Notes under the pieces: generated by a model
Databases searched by the model: none
Told to the model about the DNA's origin: nothing
The model's input: the letters and a program-made list of their open reading frames with translations, nothing else
Translations under genes and position numbers: made by a program
NCBI RefSeq assembly: GCF_043195195.1
Contig: NZ_JBAFWT010000006.1
Location: forward strand, 124,001-188,000
Length of the DNA: 64,000 nt
Direction: 5' to 3'
Source of the DNA: NCEH01 sp043195195
GTDB lineage: Bacteria; Pseudomonadota; Alphaproteobacteria; Rhizobiales; Xanthobacteraceae
Shown here: positions 17,101 through 29,556 of the stretch, in pieces
Position numbering within the stretch: the first letter of the stretch is position 1
How the letters are laid out: every line of letters starts with the position of its first letter

Positions 17101-17175
17101 AACCGCAGAAAGAGCGGCAAATGCCGCCACTGCACGAATTGGAACGCGCAACAGCCCGATCGTTCTCATGCCCAT
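14101..17175 (-). CDS. autotransporter with aspartyl-protease-like passenger
   Basis: About 1024 aa, predicted type V secreted. Signal peptide ~1-30 ends AQA. The passenger has two aspartic-protease motifs, VDTGSQGMVVP (Asp90) and LMDTGISYLW (Asp282), and between them a hydrophobic-Gly motif, LLMGVGYG, as in bilobed pepsin-like enzymes. Residues ~430-590 form a Gly/Val/Thr-rich beta-helical stretch of the autotransporter-associated type (GNGTVTGTMVNSGVLSPGHSIGQ). From ~750 an autotransporter beta-barrel ends in the typical terminal Phe (SLTWTF). ATG 17175 is preferred; ATG 17169 is an alternative and a TTG lies at 17193. It appears monocistronic. Protease activity and substrate are inference. 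Confidence 0.82.
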   Translation of the reverse strand: MGMRTIGLLRVPIRAVAAFAALSAVGQAQAQTTSWTLYDQYTTSYFIPFAQPDHPNADSTGVQPNFTDGKTGIYISAAVNDSAPLVFQVDTGSQGMVVPQYLIPNFQQSADQQKILYSSSGNYSVGTWTTVTVRFPGSRDANGNEAFATLPVLVESASYTMVDGKEVKTDCTIQGAACTLLMGVGYGRPDSGWGPSYLPSLLNNPLLHLAGMDEGTVRAGYVITPQGIQAGLTAQNAGSGFAYVKLVADKPAGEIGPNWRTAPGTVVVDGKTVTKIDSVLMDTGISYLWSDLGEKAANNPVSCGTNGEFLCAPKGTEVAVYIGGNTNVGYSYKTGGEDNNTAAPWFSRLNTTDMVNTGIHPFAQFEYVFDAVDGYEGLKAIDPSTPGIYFEPYLSAMGHLPLPSGFTTNLPVYVRDDTDIVSSGVAALLGDITGPGALAFGGGGAVTVLGDVTLPAGVTVKEGSVYFVGNVTAPLTIAAGATVSDVGSIAGDVKNAGLLFHDGTIIGTVTNTGVLGGNGTVTGTMVNSGVLSPGHSIGQLMVSGNLTFTRESGYSAEIGASGSDLIAVGGAAVLNGATLNLIPVAGYLPMLGESFTLLTASGGITGTFTLDAPAFGTVASLHPFIAPVLDTSGTQATITLERSQVPFTAFTRTANQWAAATAADSLGSGAPLTITLASLNTAAVPAAFESLSGEVYASAQSVLQMQSAYVRDAVGARMRQGASPGFSATDAPRVVQLDGHGTALWGQGYGGWGEFSASADTASVSSSIGGFLIGMDAAVADWRLGLAAGFGQSSFNLGEQNAMGSSDNYDLAFYAGRMFATGSGGAVALRLGLAYSWHDISVDRTVVLPGLLEAYSPGYAGRSSQVFGELGYRIEGAAGAMTVTLEPFAGLAYVGLSTNGFSEGVGAAALTAAAGNFDSFDSSLGVRGALMLPPPPGMAPLALSGTIGWQHAFGDLVPTATMAFNAGSAPFTVSGAPLARDALLVGAGLSTWMGPNMELGIFYSGRLASDVSENAVKGSLTWTF

Positions 17176-17406
17176 CTCGAAGCCCCCCAGCAACGCTGGT
17201 CATTAACATAAGGGCTTCAAGCAAGACAACGAATGGCGGCAGCTGGATAAAGCTCGGATCGAGCTACAAAGAACTCAGATCTGCGATGAACCCGAAAGAC
17301 AGACACACCTTTTGCGGACCCGCGCGGCCCGGTGCGCGAAACACCGGGGCCAACGGGCCAAAACATGGTCTTTTACCGTATCGCAGCGCAGCGAACGGCG
17401 CGACGG
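17176..17406. other. intergenic region between autotransporter and DUF1127 gene
   Basis: About 230 bases without a supportable gene. It must hold the autotransporter promoter (minus strand). No clear terminator, repeat or RNA was recognised. Confidence 0.4.
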
Positions 17407-17568
17407 TCACGCGGCGAGCGAAGCCTGACGTGCAATCGAGCGGATTTCGGAACGGCTGACATTGATGTCACCGAGAGCGCGGTCATCGAGCTGAGACAGT
17501 TCGGCGACCGTGCGATTGTAGGCCTGCCAACGGCGAACCTGGCGGGCAAGAAGACCCCAAAGCAACAT
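17407..17568 (-). CDS. DUF1127 family small protein
   Basis: A 53-aa Arg-rich protein with the DUF1127 core: WQAYNRTVAELSQLDDRALG then DINVSRSEIRSIA. A strong AAGGAG sits 7 bases before the ATG. Related small proteins in alphaproteobacteria influence phosphate, carbon and RNA metabolism or stress responses, but the role of this copy is unknown. It is monocistronic, with a perfect inverted repeat 85-107 bases upstream of its start. Confidence 0.85.
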   Translation of the reverse strand: MLLWGLLARQVRRWQAYNRTVAELSQLDDRALGDINVSRSEIRSIARQASLAA

Positions 17569-17886
17569 GATATCTCTCCTTCAGGCGGACTGCGTTTTCA
17601 CGCGCCGCAACGTTGAGCGAGAGATAAGCCTGTCCGGAGCCATAGCCAATGCGCATTGCCGCAACGCAGCAATGCAGCCATCGCATATAATTTATACCAG
17701 CTGCTAACATTTTCGGCATCCAACGGGCGTGGACTTGCCGATATCATGGGCTTTCTGTGGCAAAGTGGAGACTGGTAGGTCCGCAGACGGTCAGGACGGA
17801 GGCAAGTCGGCCTTTTCCGCATCTTGCACCGCATCATGGATCTGCGGTTACCGCCTGATGGGCGCGGGCGCGACGTTGCGTCACGC
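17569..17886. other. intergenic region upstream of DUF1127 gene and downstream of uvrA
   Basis: About 318 bases without a convincing gene. It contains the inverted repeat at 17653-17675 and, next to it, an A/T-rich stretch (TATAATTTATA, around 17685-17696) that could be part of the DUF1127 promoter. No tRNA or recognisable small RNA was seen. Short open frames here lack start signals and family motifs. Confidence 0.4.
17653..17675. promoter_or_regulatory. perfect inverted repeat, candidate operator
   Basis: GCATTGC-N9-GCAATGC, a perfect 7-bp dyad upstream of the DUF1127 gene. Half-site symmetry and position suggest a dimeric regulator site. The TGC/GCA-rich character recalls PhaR-type operators of alphaproteobacteria, but that assignment is only a guess. 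Confidence 0.45.
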
Positions 17887-20853
<2,967 letters not shown>

Positions 20854-20965
20854 GGGGCTCGGGCTTAAGCTATGCGGGGGCGGAGACCGGCGTGCGGCCA
20901 AAGGTGCGGTGCGCCATACGGCCTGCCGTCTGCATTATTTAGGGCGCTGTGTGCGCTGCGATAGA

Positions 20966-20980
20966 GAACGGATGACGAAC
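20966..20980. promoter_or_regulatory. SOS box (LexA site), proximal to uvrA
   Basis: GAAC-GGATGAC-GAAC, an exact match to the alphaproteobacterial LexA direct repeat GAAC-N7-GAAC (GTTC-N7-GTTC on the other strand). It lies in the uvrA-ssb divergent region, 113 bp upstream of the uvrA start. Confidence 0.82.
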
Positions 20981-21051
20981 ATAGGTGTCGGACCCGAAAA
21001 AAGGAATGGGCGAGTGAAGACTCATCTTGCAGCCAGTGTGCGCGATTGCTA

Positions 21052-21066
21052 GAACAGATCAAGAAC
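21052..21066. promoter_or_regulatory. second SOS box (LexA site), proximal to ssb
   Basis: GAAC-AGATCAA-GAAC, a second exact GAAC-N7-GAAC repeat, 139 bp upstream of the ssb start and 72 bp from the first box. Two exact sites in one 350-bp region are unlikely by chance and suggest each divergent promoter has its own LexA site. Confidence 0.8.
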
Positions 21067-21204
21067 ATTCATGCCCTACGCTAACCTGCCCAGACCTTAT
21101 TGGTGGAAAAGGCCGCGGTGCCCCTCGCATCGCGAAGGCGGGACGCTAGGGTGCAGATCGGATTTGGCCGGCATTTTCCGGCCTGCAGGATTATGGAGCG
21201 GACG

Positions 21205-21750
21205 ATGGCCGGCAGCGTCAATAAGGTGATCCTGATCGGCAATCTCGGGCGCGACCCGGAAATCCGTTCGTTTCAGAACGGCGGCAGGGTTGCGAGCTTC
21301 AGTATTGCCACCTCTGAGACATGGCGCGACAAGGCCTCCGGCGAGCGCAAGGAACGCACGGAGTGGCACCGCATCTCCGTTCTCAATGAGAACCTGGTGG
21401 GCGTTGTCGAGCGTTTCGTGAAGAAAGGCTCCAAGGTCTATATCGAAGGCCAGCTTGAAACCCGGAAATACGAGAAGGACGGGCGCGAGCAATACACGAC
21501 GGAAGTCGTCCTGCGCCCCTATCGTGGCGAACTCACACTGCTCGATGGTCGTAGCGGTGGATCCAGCGAGGGCGGGGGCGACGAATATGGCGGCGGCTCC
21601 GATTTCGGTTCCTCCAGCCCCATGGGTGGCGGAGGTGGATCGTTCGGTGGGGGAAGCGGAGCACGTCGCTCCGGCGGCGGTCCCGGCAGCACGGGCGGTG
21701 CTGGTGGGAGCCGGCCCTCCGACGATATGGACGACGAAATTCCGTTCTGA
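21205..21750 (+). CDS. ssb: single-stranded DNA-binding protein
   Basis: Coats single-stranded DNA in replication, recombination and repair. The OB fold begins MAGSVNKVILIGNLGRDPEIR and extends to about residue 110. A Gly/Ser-rich disordered linker follows, ending in the acidic tip DDMDDEIPF that recruits partner proteins. 181 aa. ATG 21205 has GGAG at 6-base spacing and gives the canonical N-terminus; the ATG at 21193 would add MERT. Divergent from uvrA with SOS boxes between, so damage-inducible expression is likely. Confidence 0.95.
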   Translation: MAGSVNKVILIGNLGRDPEIRSFQNGGRVASFSIATSETWRDKASGERKERTEWHRISVLNENLVGVVERFVKKGSKVYIEGQLETRKYEKDGREQYTTEVVLRPYRGELTLLDGRSGGSSEGGGDEYGGGSDFGSSSPMGGGGGSFGGGSGARRSGGGPGSTGGAGGSRPSDDMDDEIPF

Positions 21751-22020
21751 GGAGAACAGACGACGACTTGGGCCGGCATGCGGCCCTTTGGCCTGCTGCA
21801 GCCGTTCCAGCAAGGCCTTGCGCCGCGCGTTTTTCGGGCCGCTTTTCGGCGGGGCAGGGCGGCACTGATCGGGCAACAGCGTCACAAGATCAGGCCCTTT
21901 TGCGTAAACTATTGAAAAAACAAATGTATTTATCTCCGCGCCAGGGGGCTTTCGCTGGCGTGGCAGCTATGAATCGGCTAAAAGAAAGAGCTTATAAGCT
22001 CTTCAAGAGAGACCCATCTT
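21751..22020. other. intergenic region upstream of gyrA
   Basis: About 270 bases. The first half is GC-rich with no hairpin followed by a T run that I can defend. The second half has an A/T-rich stretch (21900-21935, TTGAAAAAACAAATGTATTTATC) likely to contain the gyrA promoter. No gene is supported. Confidence 0.4.
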
Positions 22021-24839
<2,819 letters not shown>

Positions 24840-24840
<1 letters not shown>

Positions 24841-25466
24841 TGGCAGTTGGCGGGCTCATCTCGGCCGAAAACCTGGCCCTTTTCGTGCTCGCCAGCATTG
24901 CCCTCGGCGCGACGCCTGGACCCAACGTGGCGTTGATCGTCGGCACCAGCCTCAAGCATGGCCGCAGGGCGGGCCTGCTCACCACCGCCGGCGTCAATGT
25001 GGGGCTAGTCCTTCAGCTTGCTGTGGTGGCGGCGGGCCTGACCTGGCTGGTCGAGGCGTTCTCCCGTAATTTCGATCTCGTGCGCTATATCGGCGCTGCC
25101 TATCTCGCTTGGCTTGCGGTGCTGCAATGGCGCAACGCCGGAAAGGGCGGCGCCGCGGCGCCGCCGTCCGGCCGGGCCGCATTCGCGCGCGGCCTTGCGG
25201 TCGCTTTTGCCAACCCCAAGACCCTGCTGTTTCACGCGGCCTTCCTGCCGCAATTTGTTACCGATACCGCCCACCCGGCGCTCCAGATCGCCTTTCTGGC
25301 TGCCACCTTCGCGATCATCGCGCTCATCGGCGACATCATCTGGGCTCTGGCGGCAGATCGGCTGCGGGCGGCGGTTGCAGGCCGCTTTGCGCGTCTGGCG
25401 GACAAGGTCTCGGCGGGAATCCTCGCCGGCGGTGCCATGGTCTTGCTCGCGGCTGGACGGCGCTGA
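24840..25466 (+). CDS. LysE/RhtB family amino acid exporter
   Basis: A 208-aa inner-membrane protein with about six helices. The LysE/RhtB signature is at the N-terminus: LGATPGPNVALIVGTSLKHGRRAG (split here around the GPN motif), and FANPKTLLFHAAFLPQFV follows mid-protein. Members export lysine, homoserine, threonine or related compounds; the substrate is not predictable. The start codon overlaps the gyrA stop, an unusual pairing that suggests coupling of expression rather than function. Confidence 0.9.
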
Positions 25467-25545
25467 GCCTGCACATCTCCAATTACATAGCAAAGCGCCG
25501 GTGCCCATTGCGCCTTTTCGCGCCAGCAGCTAACCCTTCGCGTCC

Positions 25546-26067
25546 ATGAGCGCTCTTCAAGCCCACACCACCCGCGCCGCCATCTATGCCGGCTCGTTCG
25601 ATCCGCCCACCAACGGGCATCTCGATGTGGTGCGCTCTGCGTGCCGCCTGGCGGACCGGCTGGTCCTGGCAGTGGGCATCCACCCCGGCAAGGCCCCGCT
25701 GTTCACGGCCACCGAACGCCTCGACATGCTGCGCGAGGTTTGCGAGCCGGTGGCGGCGGAGGAGGGGGCGACCCTCGAAGTCATCACCTTCGACAATCTG
25801 GTGGTGAACGTGGCACAGCGCACGGGCGCTGGCCTGCTGATCCGTGGCCTGCGGGACGGCACCGACCTTGATTACGAAATGCAGATGGCCGGCATGAACG
25901 GCACGCTGGCACCCGACATCCAGACCGTATTCCTGCCGGCTTCCCCGCGGGTGCGCCCCATCACCGCCACCTTGGTGCGGCAGATCGCGTCCATGGGCGG
26001 CGATATTTCCGCCTTCGTGCCGCCTGCCGTGCTTGCAAGGCTGCAGGCGAAGTTTCCCAAACGCTGA
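25546..26067 (+). CDS. coaD: phosphopantetheine adenylyltransferase
   Basis: Catalyses the fourth step of coenzyme A synthesis: 4'-phosphopantetheine + ATP to dephospho-CoA. The 173-aa protein shows the nucleotidyltransferase motif GSFDPPTNGHLDV (TxGH, residues ~17-29), a conserved RGLRDGTDLDYE, and an ATP-binding C-terminal motif that reads ITATLVRQIASMGGDIS where most relatives have an ISST-type start. A cyclophilin pair follows after 35 bp. Confidence 0.95.
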   Translation: MSALQAHTTRAAIYAGSFDPPTNGHLDVVRSACRLADRLVLAVGIHPGKAPLFTATERLDMLREVCEPVAAEEGATLEVITFDNLVVNVAQRTGAGLLIRGLRDGTDLDYEMQMAGMNGTLAPDIQTVFLPASPRVRPITATLVRQIASMGGDISAFVPPAVLARLQAKFPKR

Positions 26068-26102
26068 CGTTCCGATAGCTGATCGGTCTCAAGGAGAAAC
26101 CC

Positions 26103-26666
26103 ATGCACCGCTTTCTCGGCCGCGTCCTGGCCGGCCTTGCCATCGCGCTGATGTTCGCGCTTCCGGCCGCCGCGCAGAGCAAGATCGACCCCCAGAACAC
26201 GCTTTATCTCGACACCACCTATGGCCGCGTGGTGATTGCGCTGCGCCCGGACATCGCGCCGAAGCATGCGGAGCGGCTGAAGCTGCTCGCCCGCGAAGGC
26301 TTCTACGATGGGGTGCCGTTCCATCGGGTCATTGACGGCTTCATGGCGCAGACCGGCGACGGCCAGTATGGCAACGGCACCGGCGGCTCCAAATATCCCA
26401 ACCTGCCGGCGGAATTCTCCAAGGTGCCGTTCGAGCGCGGCACGGTGGGCATGGCCCGCTCTTCCTCGCCGGACAGCGCCAATTCGCAGTTCTTCATCAA
26501 TTTCGATGCCACCCCTTCGCTGAACGGCCAATATACCGTGGTCGGCAAGGTGGTTTCGGGCATGGAGTTCGTGGACAAGATCAAGAAGGGTCCGGCCAGC
26601 CAGAATGGCGCGGTCGCGAACCCCGACAAGATCATCAAGATGCAGGTGGCTGCGGACGCCAAGTAA
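26103..26666 (+). CDS. periplasmic peptidyl-prolyl cis-trans isomerase (cyclophilin)
   Basis: Accelerates proline isomerisation during folding of exported proteins. The 187-aa precursor has an N-terminal signal peptide (about residues 1-25, ending AAAQ). The cyclophilin domain has PFHRVIDGFMAQTGD, the active-site Arg in FHRV, and SSSPDSANSQFFINFD. AAGGAG precedes the ATG. A second, cytosolic cyclophilin follows in the same orientation after 80 bp, so the pair looks like a duplication serving two compartments. Confidence 0.93.
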   Translation: MHRFLGRVLAGLAIALMFALPAAAQSKIDPQNTLYLDTTYGRVVIALRPDIAPKHAERLKLLAREGFYDGVPFHRVIDGFMAQTGDGQYGNGTGGSKYPNLPAEFSKVPFERGTVGMARSSSPDSANSQFFINFDATPSLNGQYTVVGKVVSGMEFVDKIKKGPASQNGAVANPDKIIKMQVAADAK

Positions 26667-26746
26667 GGGCGCCCTCTCACGCAACCGCTTTGTAGCGCGC
26701 GGCGCCGAGGCGTCGTGCCACCATCGACCAACCAAGGAGACTGGCT

Positions 26747-27205
26747 ATGGCCGACGAGGTTATCGTTCTCGAAACCACCAAGGGTGAGGTGGTGATTGCC
26801 CTGCGTCCCGATCTGGCCCCGGGCCATGTGGCGCGCATCAAGGAACTGGTGGCAGAAGGCTTTTATAACGGCACGCCGTTCCACCGCGTCATCGACGGCT
26901 TCATGGCGCAGACCGGCGATCCGACCGGAACCGGCATGGGCGGCTCCGGCAAGAAGCTGAAGGCCGAGTTCAATACCGAGCCGCACAAGCGCGGCACCGT
27001 CTCCATGGCTCGCGCCCAGAGCCCGGATTCCGGCGACAGTCAGTTCTTCATCTGCTTCGGCGATGCAGGCTTCCTCGACCGCCAGTATACGGTGTGGGGT
27101 CAGGTGATCTCCGGCATGGAGAATGTGGACAAGATCAAGCGCGGCGAGCCCGTGAAGGATCCCGACAAGATCGTGTCCGCCAAGCTCCAGCCCGCCGCGG
27201 CCTGA
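26747..27205 (+). CDS. cytoplasmic peptidyl-prolyl cis-trans isomerase (cyclophilin)
   Basis: A 152-aa cyclophilin without a signal peptide, so cytosolic. Conserved blocks are PFHRVIDGFMAQTGD, GTVSMARAQSPDSGDSQFFI and DRQYTVWGQVISGME. It shares long identical blocks with the periplasmic copy just upstream, consistent with tandem duplication followed by loss or gain of the signal. AAGGAG lies before the ATG, and a terminator follows 25 bp after the stop. Confidence 0.94.
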   Translation: MADEVIVLETTKGEVVIALRPDLAPGHVARIKELVAEGFYNGTPFHRVIDGFMAQTGDPTGTGMGGSGKKLKAEFNTEPHKRGTVSMARAQSPDSGDSQFFICFGDAGFLDRQYTVWGQVISGMENVDKIKRGEPVKDPDKIVSAKLQPAAA

Positions 27206-27230
27206 GCCTTTTTCTTCGCGTGAAACGCAG

Positions 27231-27258
27231 AACGCCGGCAGCGATGCCGGCGTTTTTT
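27231..27258 (+). terminator. Rho-independent terminator after the cyclophilin pair
   Basis: Stem AACGCCGGCA/TGCCGGCGTT with a GCGA tetraloop, ending in a T6 run. It separates the cyclophilin genes from the convergent Anbu gene. Confidence 0.85.
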
Positions 27259-27284
27259 CATGTCGGGGAATGCAGCGGGAAGGA

Positions 27285-28055
27285 TCAGCCCTGCCCGTTC
27301 TCGCCGCGCCGTCCATGCTTGAGATAGGGCGGGCGGGGGATCGAGGTGTGGGCGGACCGCAGGGCAGCGGACCAGCGCTCCCGCAGGTCGTGAAAATAGG
27401 GTTCGCCAGGCTCGATGCGGTAGGAGAGATCGGATTCCAGCGTATCGGGGCAAAGCACCATGACGTCGATAGGCAACCCGACGCCCAGGTTCGACCGCAT
27501 GGTGGAATCCATCGAGATCAGGCTGGTTTTCAGGGCGTCGGCGATGTCCATGTCATAGGTCACGGCGCGGTCGAGGACCGGCTTGCCGTACTTGTGCTCG
27601 CCGATCTGCAGGAACGGCGTATCGGTGGTGCATTCGATGAAATTGCCCGCCGAATAGATCATGAACAGCCGCAAGGGCCCGCCGATGATCTGTCCCCCGA
27701 GCAGAAACGAGACGTCGAAGCTGACGTTGCTCTGCTCCAGCGCATTGCCATCGACGGTATGGACCTGACGGATGGCGCGGCCGACCAGTTGGGCGGCCTG
27801 GAACATGGTGCGGGCGTCACGCAATTGCTGGCGCTCGCCGGCTTCGTGGTCCTCAACGCCCTCGTGCAGCAGGCTCAATACGGATTGCGAGACCGAGAGA
27901 TTTCCGGCCGAGGCGATGGCGAGAACGTGGTGGCCCGGCTCCTCGAACACATGGAGCTTGCGGAAGGTGGAGATGTTGTCGAGGCCGGCATTGGTGCGCG
28001 TGTCCGCGATCATCACCAGACCGTCCCGAACCAGCACGCCACAACAATAGGTCAT
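27285..28055 (-). CDS. proteasome-type protease, Anbu family
   Basis: Ancestral-beta-subunit-type Ntn hydrolase, a bacterial relative of proteasome beta and HslV. ATG 28055 (with GGAAGG upstream) gives the N-terminus MTYCCGVLV, so Thr2 becomes the nucleophile after Met removal. Asp and Lys at the expected positions follow (IADTRTNAG and FRKLHVF; Asp17 and Lys32 counting from Thr). 256 aa. In many bacteria Anbu sits with a transglutaminase-like protein, an alpha-E domain protein and a circularly permuted ATP-grasp protein; none is adjacent here. Its native substrates are not known. Confidence 0.9.
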   Translation of the reverse strand: MTYCCGVLVRDGLVMIADTRTNAGLDNISTFRKLHVFEEPGHHVLAIASAGNLSVSQSVLSLLHEGVEDHEAGERQQLRDARTMFQAAQLVGRAIRQVHTVDGNALEQSNVSFDVSFLLGGQIIGGPLRLFMIYSAGNFIECTTDTPFLQIGEHKYGKPVLDRAVTYDMDIADALKTSLISMDSTMRSNLGVGLPIDVMVLCPDTLESDLSYRIEPGEPYFHDLRERWSAALRSAHTSIPRPPYLKHGRRGENGQG

Positions 28056-28211
28056 CACCTTCCCCCACCACAGGCCGGGAGTTATAGCGAGCCTACCCCA
28101 GGCGCGGCAATCAGCGTTATGCGCATCGCATCAATTCTCCCGGCTTTCGACCGGTTTAGCGCTATTTCGGTGGTCGAGGGAGGTGGCAGCCTTTCCGCTG
28201 CGGGGCGGAAA

Positions 28212-28227
28212 TGTTTCATGTGAAGCA
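28212..28227. promoter_or_regulatory. parS-like palindromic 16-mer (degenerate)
   Basis: TGTTTCATGTGAAGCA matches the ParB-binding consensus TGTTTCACGTGAAACA at 14 of 16 positions and lies between the divergent-side ends of Anbu and the FemAB-like gene, in non-coding DNA. Two mismatches, one at the centre, may abolish ParB binding. The rest of 28056-28337 shows nothing recognisable. Confidence 0.3.
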
Positions 28228-28337
28228 CAGGCTTGGCGAAGAAGAACCGCACGGACATCACCCTGTTCAGGGCGTGTTCGTCGGATTAATCCTGCTTTTC
28301 CGTCGAACTTCTGCACGCGGCCTCCCGCGAGCCGATC

Positions 28338-29525
28338 CTAGTCGACCTCGGGGGCCCCGCCTCGGCGGAACGGGCCGAGTTCGGTCAGCTCCTCGCCCAT
28401 CTCCGCCACATGGGCGCGTTCGCGATCAAGATAATGCGCGACGCCGCGCCGCAGGGCGGAATCGGCGATCCAATGGGCGGAGTAGGTGGGGGCGGGCAGA
28501 TAGCCGCGCGCCAGCTTGTGCTCGCCCTGCGCGCCCGCCTCCACCACCTTGAGCTTGTGGGCGATGGCATAGTCGACCGCCTGATGGTAGCAGACCTCGA
28601 AATGCAGGAAGGGGTGCTCCTCGATGGCGCCCCAATAGCGGCCGTACAGGGTCTCGGCGCCGATCAGGTTGAGCGCCCCGGCGATGAAGCGGCCCTCGCG
28701 CTTGGCCATCACCAGCAGCACCTGGTCGGCCATGCGCGCGCCCAGCAGGGAGAAGAATTGGCGGTTGAGATAGGGCCGGCCCCATTTGCGCGAACCGGTA
28801 TCCATGTAGAAGGCGAAGAAGGCATCCCATGCGGCCTCGGTCAAGTCGCCACCCGTGAGCCAGACAATCTCGATGCCGCCGGCGAGCGCCTCGCGCCGTT
28901 CCCGGCGCAGCGCCTTGCGCTTGCGGGAGGCGAGGGCTTCCAGAAATTCTTCATAGGTGGCGTAGCCGGCATTGGTCCAATGGAACTGCTGGTCGGTGCG
29001 CTGGAGGAAGCCAAGCGCCGCCAGCTTCTCCCATTCCTCCTTGCTGGCGAACGTCACATGGACCGAGGAGGTCTTGTGGAGGCGGGCGAGTTGCACCAGG
29101 CCGGCGCCGAGCAGGTCGGCATTGCCATCGGCAAGTGGCCCGGCGCGCGTCAGCAGGCGGCGCCCGGCGACGGGAGAGAACGGCACGCTGACCTGGAGCT
29201 TGGGATAATAGCGCCCGCCGGCCTGCTCATAAGCATCGGCCCAGCCCTGGTCGAAGACATATTCGCCACGCGAATGGGATTTCAGATAGGCCGGCACCAC
29301 GCCCGCCGCGCTCCCGTCGGGCCCTTCCAGCAGCAAATGCTGCGGCAGCCAGCCGGTGCGGGCGCCGACGCAGCCGGCCTCTTCCAGCGCCTGGAGGAAC
29401 GCATGGGACACGAACGGCTCGGGCCGCGCAGCGTCCCCGGCCGCGCAGGCATCCCATTCGGCGGCGCTGATCTCCGTCAGTGCGGAGAGAACGCGGATGC
29501 GGGCCTCGGTGATGTTATCGCCCAT
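28338..29525 (-). CDS. FemAB-like / GNAT-fold N-acyltransferase (DUF482 family)
   Basis: A 395-aa protein of the FemAB_like (PF04339) family, predicted to transfer acyl or aminoacyl groups. Conserved segments include FVSHAFLQALEEAGCVG, PAYLKSHSRGEYVFD, a central RKRKALRRERREA, and a C-terminal GNAT-like half with YGRYWGAIEEHPFLHFEVCYHQ and VEAGAQGEHKLARGYLP. The substrate is not established; a role in cell-wall or lipid modification is suggested only by the family name. The gene appears monocistronic. Confidence 0.85.
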   Translation of the reverse strand: MGDNITEARIRVLSALTEISAAEWDACAAGDAARPEPFVSHAFLQALEEAGCVGARTGWLPQHLLLEGPDGSAAGVVPAYLKSHSRGEYVFDQGWADAYEQAGGRYYPKLQVSVPFSPVAGRRLLTRAGPLADGNADLLGAGLVQLARLHKTSSVHVTFASKEEWEKLAALGFLQRTDQQFHWTNAGYATYEEFLEALASRKRKALRRERREALAGGIEIVWLTGGDLTEAAWDAFFAFYMDTGSRKWGRPYLNRQFFSLLGARMADQVLLVMAKREGRFIAGALNLIGAETLYGRYWGAIEEHPFLHFEVCYHQAVDYAIAHKLKVVEAGAQGEHKLARGYLPAPTYSAHWIADSALRRGVAHYLDRERAHVAEMGEELTELGPFRRGGAPEVD

Positions 29526-29556
29526 GCCTCCAACTTGGCGGCATGGTGCGGTGCAA

